6,290 bases of DNA from Clostridia bacterium (GTDB taxonomy: Bacteria > Bacillota > Clostridia > Christensenellales > Aristaeellaceae), in assembly GCA_900754755.1 (NCBI GenBank), contig CAAEEC010000147.1, forward strand, positions 1 through 6,290. Direction: 5' to 3'. The notes beneath the pieces are model-generated. The model did no database searches and was not told the origin of the DNA. It saw only the letters and a list, made by a program, of their open reading frames with translations. Shown piece after piece: positions 1-6,165 of this stretch (its first letter is position 1; each line of letters begins with the position of its first letter). The position numbers and the translations under genes were made by a program.

Positions 1-56
1 CTCACTGGGCTTACTTCGGCCTGTTTCGCGCACTGCGCGCGACCTTCGTGCGCCCC
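1..56 (+). repeat. Left arm of a 56-bp imperfect inverted repeat
   Basis: This stretch aligns without gaps to the reverse complement of 6214-6269, with 49 of 56 positions identical by my hand count. The differences fall at positions 19, 20, 24, 34 and 42-44. Both copies keep a 6-bp stem, GCGCAC (28-33) with GTGCGC (48-53), while four of the seven differences lie in the loop between the arms. Downstream of this copy the sequence 57-70 only faintly resembles the structured element that adjoins the other copy, so this copy looks truncated or decayed. It may continue beyond the window edge. I do not recognise a named repeat family. Confidence 0.75.
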
Positions 57-104
57 GTCATTTCTGATTAGAACCTTTTTCTTTCGAGACTTTGTCAATA
101 GTCT

Positions 105-114
105 GGAGGGAGGG
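105..114 (+). promoter_or_regulatory. Ribosome binding site of the FAD-linked dehydrogenase gene
   Basis: The purine run GGAGGGAGGG ends 5 nt before the ATG at 120 and offers two overlapping GGAGG-like anchors. It fixes ATG 120 as the start. No convincing -35/-10 pair is visible in the 60 bases upstream, so the promoter either lies outside the window or is weak. Confidence 0.75.
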
Positions 115-119
115 AAAGC

Positions 120-1511
120 ATGCTTTTTCATAAACCCGATTCCGCCGATCTCGCCGCGCTTTCCGCCTGGGCCACGGTGCTCCCCGGCGCGAGCGCCAGC
201 GAGGATTACGCGCACGATGAAATGACCGAATACGGCGCTTTCGCGCCCGACGCGCTGGCGCTGTGCGAAAGCGCCGAGGGCGTGGCCAAAGTGCTGGGAT
301 ATTGCGCCCAAAAGAACATCGCCGTCACGCCGCGCGGCGCGGGCACAGGGCTGTGCGGCGGCGCGGTGCCCATCCACGGCGGCGTCGTGCTCTCACTAGA
401 GCGCATGAACCGCATCTTGGAAATCGACGAAAACACCATGACCGCCACCGTGGAACCGGGCGTATTGCTAAGCGATTTCATCCGCGAGGTGGAAGCGCGC
501 GGCCTGTTCTACCCGCCCGATCCCGGCGAAAAGACCGCCACCCTGGGCGGCAACGCCATGACCAACGCGGGCGGCATGCGCGCGGTGCGCTATGGCGTCA
601 CGCGCGATTATGTGCTGGGCATGCAGGTGGCCCTACCCTCGGGCGAATTGCTCGATCTGGGCGGCAAGGTGGTCAAGACCTCCAGCGGCTACAGCCTGCT
701 TTCGCTGCTGGTGGGTTCGGAAGGCACGCTGGGCATCGTCACCAAGCTGATTTTGAAGCTGCTGCCCATGCCGCGCGCGAACGTTTCGGTGCTGGCTCCA
801 TTCGACGATCTGGACGCCTGCGTGCGCGCGGTGCCCCAGGTGCTCGCCTGCGGCGCGGAACCCACGGCCGTGGAATTCATGGAGCGCGAGGTCATCGCCT
901 GCGCGGAGACCTATCTGGGTAAGCGCTTCCCCGACACCAGCGCGGACGCTTACCTGCTCGTGCGGCTGGACGGCCCTTCGGCCAAGGCGCTCGAGGCGTC
1001 CTGCGACCAGTTGGCGCAGACGCTGCTCGATTTGGGCGCGCGCGACGCGCTGCTCGCCGATACCGACGAGCGCAAAAGCTCCATCTGGGACGCGCGCGGC
1101 GCGTTTCTCGAGGCCATCAAGAGCGGCACGCCTTCCATGGACGAGTGCGACGTGGTAGTCCCGCGCGACAAAATCGCGGATTTCGTGCGCGCCTCGCGCG
1201 AGATCAGCCGCGATTGCGGCGTGCGCATTTTGAGCTTTGGCCACGCGGGCGATGGCAATTTGCACATCTATGCGCTGATGGACGATTTGCCGCCAGAAAC
1301 CTGGGCCAATGCCCGCCAGGCCGTGATGGACGCGCTCTACCGCCAGGCCGCGCTGCTGGGCGGGCAGGTGAGCGGCGAACACGGCATTGGTCACGCGAAA
1401 GCCGCTTATCTGCGGGATAGCGCGGGAGAAACCGCCGTGGCGTTGATGCGCGGCGTCAAGGCGGCGTTCGACCCCAAAGGTATCCTCAACCCCGGCAAGG
1501 TGATCGCATGA
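120..1511 (+). CDS. FAD-linked D-2-hydroxyacid dehydrogenase (D-lactate/glycolate oxidase GlcD family)
   Basis: Predicted flavoenzyme that oxidises a D-2-hydroxyacid such as D-lactate or glycolate to the 2-oxoacid. The 463-residue length is normal for the GlcD/D-lactate dehydrogenase family. The N-terminal half is the FAD-binding type-4 (PCMH) domain: PRGAGTGLCGGA at 71-82, VEPG at 111-114, YPPDPG at 131-136, and the TLGGNAMTNAGG stretch at 141-152, which in the family surrounds the flavin phosphates. The C-terminal half is the FAD-oxidase C domain, with GHAGDGNLH at 374-382, SGEHGIG at 418-424 and the closing DPKGILNPGK at 451-460; the His and Glu residues of these motifs bind metal and substrate in characterised relatives. 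There is no signal peptide or membrane segment, so it should be cytoplasmic or peripheral. The start is ATG 120 with a strong SD. The stop overlaps the next gene by 4 bp (ATGA), implying translational coupling. No EtfAB, lactate permease or iron-sulfur partner is in the window, so the electron acceptor and exact substrate are undetermined. Confidence 0.9.
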   Translation: MLFHKPDSADLAALSAWATVLPGASASEDYAHDEMTEYGAFAPDALALCESAEGVAKVLGYCAQKNIAVTPRGAGTGLCGGAVPIHGGVVLSLERMNRILEIDENTMTATVEPGVLLSDFIREVEARGLFYPPDPGEKTATLGGNAMTNAGGMRAVRYGVTRDYVLGMQVALPSGELLDLGGKVVKTSSGYSLLSLLVGSEGTLGIVTKLILKLLPMPRANVSVLAPFDDLDACVRAVPQVLACGAEPTAVEFMEREVIACAETYLGKRFPDTSADAYLLVRLDGPSAKALEASCDQLAQTLLDLGARDALLADTDERKSSIWDARGAFLEAIKSGTPSMDECDVVVPRDKIADFVRASREISRDCGVRILSFGHAGDGNLHIYALMDDLPPETWANARQAVMDALYRQAALLGGQVSGEHGIGHAKAAYLRDSAGETAVALMRGVKAAFDPKGILNPGKVIA

Positions 1512-2068
1512 AAACCGTTTACCGCAAGGACATCCGCCTTTCGCACATGGCGCGCCTCTTGCGGCGCTCTTTCGCCTGCGCGCCGTTTTCGGCGGGGGAT
1601 CTTTCGGGCGAGGTGGCGCTGGTGCGCATGGAAGAAGTGCGCGCGCCGCTGGTTGTGAAGCACGGCGAGACAGGCGTGCGCGTGGCGGACGCGGGCTTTT
1701 TCTGGCTGGAAGCCGCCCCGCGCGCTAGGCATTGGTGGCTCACCGCCGCCCTGGACGAAAACGGCGGCATCGTGCAATACTATTTCGATATCACGCTGGA
1801 AAACGACATCCGCCCCGGCGGGCAGTCCTCGTTCCTCGATTTGTTTCTCGACGTGGTTTTATCGCCCGGCGGGGACGTGTATATCCTCGACCGGGACGAA
1901 CTCGCCGCCGCCCTTTCCGCCGGGGAAATCTCCCCGGCGCAGTATGCGCTGGCCCTGCGGGAGGCAGAGGCGCTCGCCCGCGCCCTGCCCGCGCGCGAGG
2001 GGGAACTGGCGGCGTTTTGCCGAACGTGGTTCGCACGCCTGCGGGAACAATTGGCGCCCGAAGGGTAG
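1508..2068 (+). CDS. DUF402 domain protein (possible nucleoside phosphatase-like)
   Basis: A 186-residue protein whose central part matches the DUF402 pattern: paired aromatics and an acidic residue at YYFDIT (91-96), DLFLDVV (111-117), and YILDRDEL (125-132), then a helical C-terminus with the ISPAQYALAL segment typical of these proteins. In the characterised staphylococcal DUF402 protein NtdP, conserved Tyr and Asp residues support metal-dependent hydrolysis of nucleoside tri- and diphosphates; other DUF402 domains sit in RNA-binding FAU-1-type proteins. The acidic residues here fit a metal site, but activity is inference. The start ATG overlaps the stop of the upstream dehydrogenase gene (ATGA), with a modest AAGGTG just upstream, so its translation probably depends on ribosomes finishing the first gene. 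The N-terminal 60 residues are Arg-rich and less family-like. No signal peptide is present. No clear terminator follows it before the rny promoter. Confidence 0.8.
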   Translation: MKTVYRKDIRLSHMARLLRRSFACAPFSAGDLSGEVALVRMEEVRAPLVVKHGETGVRVADAGFFWLEAAPRARHWWLTAALDENGGIVQYYFDITLENDIRPGGQSSFLDLFLDVVLSPGGDVYILDRDELAAALSAGEISPAQYALALREAEALARALPAREGELAAFCRTWFARLREQLAPEG

Positions 2069-2136
2069 AGCCTGCCTTCGCTTCAAGCGATGCGCTATTT
2101 TGGAGGAATTTTCTCGTGTAAATATTCCGCCCGCGC

Positions 2137-2165
2137 TTGACATTCGAGCCAAAAGGGGCTAAAAT
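2137..2165 (+). promoter_or_regulatory. SigA-type promoter of rny
   Basis: The -35 box TTGACA (2137-2142, perfect consensus) is separated by exactly 17 bp from the -10 box TAAAAT (2160-2165, five of six matches). Transcription would begin around 2171-2173, giving a leader of about 60 nt before the TTG start of rny. It lies in an AT-richer pocket within GC-rich surroundings, as real promoters often do. It makes rny independent of the upstream dehydrogenase/DUF402 unit, although read-through from that unit is possible. Confidence 0.85.
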
Positions 2166-2215
2166 AATTCTGATAATCTATGCAGTACCGCCGTGTTCCG
2201 GCGTCTAAGCAGAAT

Positions 2216-2224
2216 AAGGAGGGG
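2216..2224 (+). promoter_or_regulatory. Ribosome binding site that fixes the TTG start of rny
   Basis: AAGGAGGGG is a near-perfect anti-SD match and ends 7 nt before TTG 2232. It lies downstream of the in-frame GTG at 2193, so that longer start is very unlikely. The GTG also sits inside a small leader hairpin (CGCCG 2189-2193 with CGGCG 2199-2203) and has no SD of its own. Confidence 0.85.
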
Positions 2225-2231
2225 TTTGGTT

Positions 2232-3776
2232 TTGAATCCAGCAATCGCGGCTGTGATCAGCGGCGTGATTGCGTTGGTTGTCGGCTTGTTGAGTGGTTAT
2301 CTCTATCGCAAAAATGTGATGGAAAACAAAATTGGCCATACGGAAGCGTATGTGCAGAATCTTCTGAACGACGCGACGAGGAAGGCGGAAGACAAAAAGA
2401 AGGAAGCCGTCCTCGAGGCAAAAGAAGAAATCATTCGCCTGAAATCAGAGCTTGACAAAGAGGTGCGCGACCGCCGCAATGAAGTGCAGCGGCAGGAGCG
2501 CAGAATCAACCAGCGTGAAGAAGCGTTTGACAAAAAGTTCGACAATTTGGAGGCTCGCGAAGAGAGCCTGAACGAGAAGTTTAAGGAAGTGCAGCGCCTG
2601 GAAGAAGAAGCCCAGACCATGCACGAGAGCCAGCAGGCGGAGCTGGAGCGCATTTCCAACATGACGATGGAAGAAGCGCGGCAAATGCTCATCGCCCGCA
2701 TCCAGAAAGAAGCGTACCACGACGCGGCGGTTTCCGTGCGCGAAATCGAGCAGCGCGCGCGCGACGAGGCGGAGAAAAAGGCGCGCAACATCATCGCGGG
2801 CGCCATCCAGCGCTGCGCCGCCGACCATGTGGCGGAAACTACGGTTTCCGTGGTCGCCCTGCCCAACGACGATATGAAGGGCCGCATCATCGGCCGCGAG
2901 GGGCGCAACATCCGCTCGCTGGAAACGGCGACGGGCGTCGATCTGATCATCGACGATACGCCTGAGGCTGTGATCATCTCCGCGTTCGATCCCGTGCGGC
3001 GCGAAATCGCTCGCATCGCCTTGGAAAAGCTCATCACCGATGGGCGCATTCATCCGGGCCGCATTGAAGAAATGGTCGAAAAGGCCCGCCGCGAAGTGGA
3101 CAACCAGATCCGCGAAGCGGGCGAACAGGCCGTGTTCGAAACCAATATGCACGGCATCCATCACGAACTGGTCAAGCTGCTGGGCCGCATGCGCTACCGC
3201 ACCAGCTATGGCCAGAACGTGCTCAAACATTCCATCGAAGTCTCCCACCTGGCGGGCATCATGGCCGCCGAACTGGGCGCGGATGTGCAGCTCGCCAAGC
3301 GGGCCGGCCTTCTGCACGACATCGGCAAGGCCATCGACCACGAAGTCGAGGGCACGCACGTGACCATCGGCGCGGATCTGGCCAAGAAGTTCCACGAGAG
3401 CGACGAAGTGATCCACTGCATCATGGCGCACCACAACGATGTGGAGCCGCAGACGATCGAGGCCATCCTCGTGCAGGCGGCAGATGCGATCTCCGCCGCC
3501 CGCCCCGGCGCGCGCCGCGAATCGCTGGAGAACTACATCAAGCGCCTGGAGAAGTTGGAAGAAATCGCCAATTCTTTCGAGGGCGTGGAAAAGTCCTTCG
3601 CCATCCAGTCCGGCCGCGAGATCCGCATCGCCGTGAAACCCGAAGACGTCAACGACGCGGGCACCCTCATCCTGGCGCGCGAAATCGTCAAGCGCATCGA
3701 ACAGGAAATGGAATATCCCGGCCAGATCAAGGTCAACGTCATCCGCGAAACCCGCGCTGTGGAATACGCGAAATAG
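2232..3776 (+). CDS. rny: Ribonuclease Y
   Basis: RNase Y is the membrane-anchored endoribonuclease that starts bulk mRNA decay and some RNA processing in Firmicutes. From the TTG start the protein is 514 residues, matching the roughly 520 usual for the family. In order: an N-terminal membrane anchor at about 3-23; a long charged coiled coil at about 30-190, rich in Lys, Glu and Arg; a KH RNA-binding domain with its GREG loop at 221-224; and an HD phosphohydrolase domain with the first metal His at about 333, the HD pair at 362-363 in LLHDIGK, the AHH motif at 399-401 and the later Asp at 418 in QAADAIS. The conserved C-terminal segment runs to EYAK. All expected catalytic and RNA-binding motifs are intact. 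It has its own SigA promoter and ends at a strong terminator, so it is probably monocistronic. The first part of the gene is visibly less GC-rich than its neighbours, which fits the Lys/Glu-rich coiled coil rather than transfer. The mature N-terminus begins MNPAIAAV, as in homologues; the alternative GTG start at 2193 would add 13 basic residues. Confidence 0.95.
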   Translation: MNPAIAAVISGVIALVVGLLSGYLYRKNVMENKIGHTEAYVQNLLNDATRKAEDKKKEAVLEAKEEIIRLKSELDKEVRDRRNEVQRQERRINQREEAFDKKFDNLEAREESLNEKFKEVQRLEEEAQTMHESQQAELERISNMTMEEARQMLIARIQKEAYHDAAVSVREIEQRARDEAEKKARNIIAGAIQRCAADHVAETTVSVVALPNDDMKGRIIGREGRNIRSLETATGVDLIIDDTPEAVIISAFDPVRREIARIALEKLITDGRIHPGRIEEMVEKARREVDNQIREAGEQAVFETNMHGIHHELVKLLGRMRYRTSYGQNVLKHSIEVSHLAGIMAAELGADVQLAKRAGLLHDIGKAIDHEVEGTHVTIGADLAKKFHESDEVIHCIMAHHNDVEPQTIEAILVQAADAISAARPGARRESLENYIKRLEKLEEIANSFEGVEKSFAIQSGREIRIAVKPEDVNDAGTLILAREIVKRIEQEMEYPGQIKVNVIRETRAVEYAK

Positions 3777-3796
3777 CGCCAAAAGCCCAAAAACGG

Positions 3797-3838
3797 GGGC
3801 TGTGAAAGAACCGCAAGGGTTCTTTCACAGCCCTTTTT
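3797..3838. terminator. Strong intrinsic terminator, probably bidirectional
   Basis: A perfect 16-bp stem, GGGCTGTGAAAGAACC (3797-3812) with its complement at 3818-3833, closes a 5-nt GCAAG loop and is followed by TTTTT (3834-3838) on the + strand. On the opposite strand the same stem is followed, after CCG, by five T residues (complement of the A run 3789-3793). It lies 20 bp past the rny stop and 24 bp past the hydrolase stop on the other strand, so both converging transcripts can end here. Confidence 0.93.
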
Positions 3839-3861
3839 CGTTAATGGCGATATAGATCCAC

Positions 3862-4872
3862 CTAGGCGTCAAATACGATCTGGAACAATTCTTCGCGAAT
3901 CTGGCCCAGCGCGTTATTGGCGCGGGTGGGATGTACGCGGTTGGTGAGCAGCACGCAATAGCGCTGATCCTTTGCGTTCATCCACAGGCTGGTGCCGGTG
4001 AAGCCCGTGTGGCCCACGATGTTGCCGCCTTCCTGCGCGCGGTACACGATCCAACCCAGCGCGCGGTTGCTGTTCAGGCGCGCGGTTTGATTTTCGAACG
4101 AGCGGGCCACCCATTTTTCCGGCAAGGCTTCGTGGCCCAGCAGGATAGCGCGTGCGAAGCGGCCCATATCGTCCACGGTGGAAAACAAACCCGCGTGCCC
4201 CGCCACGCCGCCGAGCTGTTCGGCACGCTCATCGTGCACTGTGCCGCACACGGGCAACGACTGGCCGGGGCGGATTTCCGTGGCGGCGAAGGCGTACTTC
4301 TCCTTGGGTGGGTTAAACATCGTGTCGTGCATGCCCAGCGGGCCGAACACGGTGTTCACCGCCGTTTCCAGCGGCATGCCTAGCTGGTGCGCGGCGATTT
4401 CGCCCAGGAAAATAAAGCTCAAATCGCTGTAGAGCACTTGCTGATCCGGTGCGTATTTCAGCGGCGCGCGGTACAGGCTTTCCAGCCGCTCCTGCCGGGT
4501 TTCGCCGGTCGTGTCCATGAACTCCACCAGGCCCGCCGTGTGCGTGAGCAACTGGAAGATCGTGGTGCGCGCCAGGTGCGGGTAGCGCTCGGGCGGGAAA
4601 TCCATGGCTTCGGGCAGGGTGGTGTCCAGCGCGAGCTTGCCCGCGTCCAGCAGGCGGATGATCAGCGGCCACACCGCCGTGAGCTTGGTGAGCGAGGCCA
4701 GATCAAACATCGTTTCGAGGGTCATGGGTCGTTCTTGGGGAATCCACTGCGCGCAGCCATAGGATTCGCGCAGCAACAGGTCGTTTCCCTGGCCAACGAG
4801 CACCGCGTAGCCGGGAATGCGGCGCTCATCCACGCTCGCGCGCAGAAGAGCCTGTGCTTTTTCCATCTGCAT
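3862..4872 (-). CDS. Class C beta-lactamase-like serine hydrolase
   Basis: A 336-residue member of the beta-lactamase/transpeptidase-like superfamily (Pfam Beta-lactamase, AmpC/EstB/CubicO type). The SxxK motif is SLTK at 60-63, with Ser60 the predicted nucleophile and Lys63 the general base; the second motif is YSD at 148-150 (Tyr148, in place of YxN); and the third, equivalent to KTG, is HTG at 288-290. The segment LLTHTAGL at 108-115 and the GGVAGHAGLFST loop at 221-232 are typical of the esterase/D-aminopeptidase-like members. No signal peptide is seen, so it should act in the cytoplasm, which argues against a role as a secreted resistance beta-lactamase or a cell-wall peptidase. The substrate cannot be told from sequence; esterase, amidase or amino-sugar/peptide hydrolase are all possible. 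ATG 4872 has AGGAGG 8 nt upstream, within the last codons of the CDF gene, whose stop is only 3 bp away, so the two are probably co-transcribed and translationally coupled. A second in-frame ATG at 4866 is less well placed. Confidence 0.88.
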   Translation of the reverse strand: MQMEKAQALLRASVDERRIPGYAVLVGQGNDLLLRESYGCAQWIPQERPMTLETMFDLASLTKLTAVWPLIIRLLDAGKLALDTTLPEAMDFPPERYPHLARTTIFQLLTHTAGLVEFMDTTGETRQERLESLYRAPLKYAPDQQVLYSDLSFIFLGEIAAHQLGMPLETAVNTVFGPLGMHDTMFNPPKEKYAFAATEIRPGQSLPVCGTVHDERAEQLGGVAGHAGLFSTVDDMGRFARAILLGHEALPEKWVARSFENQTARLNSNRALGWIVYRAQEGGNIVGHTGFTGTSLWMNAKDQRYCVLLTNRVHPTRANNALGQIREELFQIVFDA

Positions 4873-4875
4873 GGT

Positions 4876-6051
4876 TCACGCCTCCTGGTAATTTTCGTCC
4901 ACGTGCGCCACCATGCGGTAGCGCGCGTCTTTCTCGCGCAGGCGCGCTTCGATGTGGGAAAGCGCTTGCGCGCGTTCATCTTGCTTCATGCCCACGGGTA
5001 CGGCGATATCGAAAATCAAATTGATGCGGTTTTGCCCGTCCGTCATGCGGAAATCGTGGATGGAAAAGAGCGGGTTTTCGGCTTTTACCGCTTCCAACAC
5101 CTGGGCGCGCACCGCGTCCACGCGCTCGCTGCCCACCGTGACCGGATCCAGATGGATGACGATCGGCACGTGCAAATCGGCATAGATGCGGCGCTCCGCC
5201 TCGTCGATGGCTTCATGCGCGCGCACGATATCCGCGTTGTCGGGCACTTCGGCGTGCACGGAAGCCATCACGCGGCCCGGGCCATAATCGTGTACGATCA
5301 AATCGTGTACGCCCACCACCATGTCGGTTTTGCACACTTCTTCCGCCAACTGGCGCACGAGTTCGGGATCGGGCCGGCCGCCGAGCAGCTGATCGATGGT
5401 TTCGTGCGCCACGTCGAAGCCGGATTTGAGCACCAGCAGCGCCACCAGCGCGCCCGCGCCGCCATCCACGCGCATTTCGCCCGTAGACACGGCGATTACC
5501 GTCGCCGCCGCCACGGTGAGCGTGATCAGGCAATCGTTCAGGCTATCGCGCGCGGTGGCCAGTTGCACCGAAGAAGAAATGCGCTTGCCAATTTTGCGGT
5601 TGAACGCCCACATCCACAGTTTCACCAGCGCGCTGAGCACCATCACGCACAATAGCGGCCAACCTGCCGTCACCTCTTCGGGGTTGATCAGCTTTTGCAC
5701 GGAACTGATCAGCAACTGCCCGCCCGCGAACAGGATCAAAAACGCGATGATCAGCGAAGAAACGTATTCCACGCGCCCATGCCCAAAGGGATGCTCGGGA
5801 TCGGGCTGCCGCCCGCTCAGGCGCGCGCTGATGATGGAGATCAGCGAGGAGCCCATGTCCGAAAGGTTGTTGATCGCGTCCGAAAGCACGGAAATGCTGC
5901 CCGACAGCAGACCCGCGACCATTTTGGCGACGCACAGCAGCGCGTTGAGCGCGATGCCTACGCCGCCCGCCAGTTGGCCATAGGCGCGCCGCACGGCGGG
6001 ATCGCCCGCTTCCCCCTGGGGCACAAAGCGGTGGATCAGAAAATTCTGTAT
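4876..6051 (-). CDS. CDF-family cation efflux transporter, probable manganese exporter
   Basis: Cation diffusion facilitator that would exchange a cytoplasmic divalent metal for protons at the membrane. With the start proposed here it has 391 residues. Six membrane segments span roughly 25-215, with the hallmark SDAINNLSDMGSS in segment 2 and HPFGHGRVEY in the following loop. The transport-site pairs are Asn61/Asp65 in segment 2 and Asp169/Asp173 in segment 5. This N-D/D-D set is the signature of manganese exporters such as pneumococcal MntE and Bacillus MneP/MneS, whereas zinc transporters carry His at the site, so Mn export is the best guess. The cytoplasmic part seems to contain two successive copies of the CDF C-terminal fold, about 245-305 and 327-387. 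Start choice: the strong SD at 6055-6062 precedes an ATA codon at 6051, not ATG, and homologues begin M-x-x-FLI at this point; the open frame extends to TTG 6147 but without an SD and through a palindrome. GTG 6024 is a shorter alternative. It is followed 3 bp later by the hydrolase gene. Confidence 0.9.
   Translation of the reverse strand: MQNFLIHRFVPQGEAGDPAVRRAYGQLAGGVGIALNALLCVAKMVAGLLSGSISVLSDAINNLSDMGSSLISIISARLSGRQPDPEHPFGHGRVEYVSSLIIAFLILFAGGQLLISSVQKLINPEEVTAGWPLLCVMVLSALVKLWMWAFNRKIGKRISSSVQLATARDSLNDCLITLTVAAATVIAVSTGEMRVDGGAGALVALLVLKSGFDVAHETIDQLLGGRPDPELVRQLAEEVCKTDMVVGVHDLIVHDYGPGRVMASVHAEVPDNADIVRAHEAIDEAERRIYADLHVPIVIHLDPVTVGSERVDAVRAQVLEAVKAENPLFSIHDFRMTDGQNRINLIFDIAVPVGMKQDERAQALSHIEARLREKDARYRMVAHVDENYQEA
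4881..4886 (-). promoter_or_regulatory. Ribosome binding site of the serine hydrolase, inside the CDF gene
   Basis: On the - strand AGGAGG is formed by the last sense codons of the transporter gene (CAG GAG GCG, then TGA) and lies 8 nt before the hydrolase ATG at 4872. This supports a two-gene operon with coupled translation and no promoter between the genes. Confidence 0.85.
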
Positions 6052-6054
6052 ACT

Positions 6055-6062
6055 CCCTCCCC
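6055..6062 (-). promoter_or_regulatory. Ribosome binding site of the CDF transporter
   Basis: On the - strand GGGGAGGG is the only good SD near the 5' end of the transporter gene. Counting from its GGAG core (6060-6057) there are 5 nt to the ATA codon at 6051-6049. No in-frame ATG, GTG or TTG follows within the usual 5-10 nt, which makes the initiation codon puzzling (see findings). Confidence 0.6.
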
Positions 6063-6071
6063 AAATAGCGC

Positions 6072-6093
6072 GGCCGTTTCCGAGGAAACGGCC
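6072..6093. repeat. Perfect 10-bp palindrome in the CDF leader
   Basis: GGCCGTTTCC (6072-6081) and GGAAACGGCC (6084-6093) are exact reverse complements separated by GA. As RNA this would fold into a very stable hairpin about 10 nt upstream of the transporter SD. No T run follows on either strand, so it is not a standard terminator. It could be an operator for a dimeric repressor or an mRNA structure controlling access to the SD; neither can be decided from sequence. Confidence 0.7.
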
Positions 6094-6130
6094 CGCAATT
6101 TCACCCAGCGCAATTTGCGCGCAAGGCATG

Positions 6131-6157
6131 GCAATGTGGTGAGGCAATCACCATTGC
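6131..6157. repeat. Bulged inverted repeat upstream of the CDF gene
   Basis: GCAATG (6131-6136) and GTGA (6139-6142) pair with TCACCATTGC (6148-6157), leaving a 2-nt bulge (6137-6138) and a 5-nt loop. A short palindrome, TTGCGCGCAA, sits next to it at 6115-6124. No -35/-10 pair that I would defend is visible in this leader, so I cannot place these elements relative to a transcription start. Confidence 0.45.
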
Positions 6158-6165
6158 GGTTAACG

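Noticed and set aside
86..104. Inverted repeat AGAC/GTCT just ahead of the first gene's SD
   Set aside because: Only 4 bp per arm with a 10-nt spacer, which is expected by chance.
2078..2100. Possible terminator after the DUF402 gene (TCGCT/AGCGA then ATTTT)
   Set aside because: The stem is only 5 bp with a 3-nt loop, and the T run is separated by several bases, so it is too weak to call.
2102..2121. SD-like GGAGG followed at 9 nt by GTG and immediately TAA
   Set aside because: A start-stop minimal frame can regulate in principle, but it lies upstream of the rny promoter and nothing follows that it could control; probably chance.
2193..2231. GTG 2193 as the start of rny
   Set aside because: It has no SD, sits in a small leader hairpin, would place the strong SD inside the coding region, and adds basic residues absent from the usual RNase Y N-terminus.
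2180..2455. Short open frame starting ATG 2180, almost at the predicted rny transcription start
   Set aside because: It has no SD, overlaps rny in another frame, and its product is a shadow of the RNase Y coding sequence.
2445..3782. A 445-codon open frame on the - strand opposite rny
   Set aside because: It mirrors the rny codons in a GC-rich gene, has a His/Asp/Leu-rich low-quality composition with no recognisable domain, and the rny protein opposite it is fully conserved.
3862..4872. Antibiotic-resistance beta-lactamase
   Set aside because: There is no export signal, the second motif is YSD instead of the AmpC YxN, and the third is HTG rather than KTG, which fits esterase/peptidase-like relatives better than a resistance enzyme.
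4387..5655. A 422-codon open frame on the + strand opposite the CDF and hydrolase genes
   Set aside because: It spans the junction of two well-supported opposite-strand genes, is rich in His, Arg and Gln as expected for an antisense shadow, and shows no domain.
6054..6147. N-terminal extension of the CDF protein from TTG 6147 or ATG 6129
   Set aside because: No SD precedes either codon, the extension is translated through the palindromes, and its residues do not resemble the family N-terminus.
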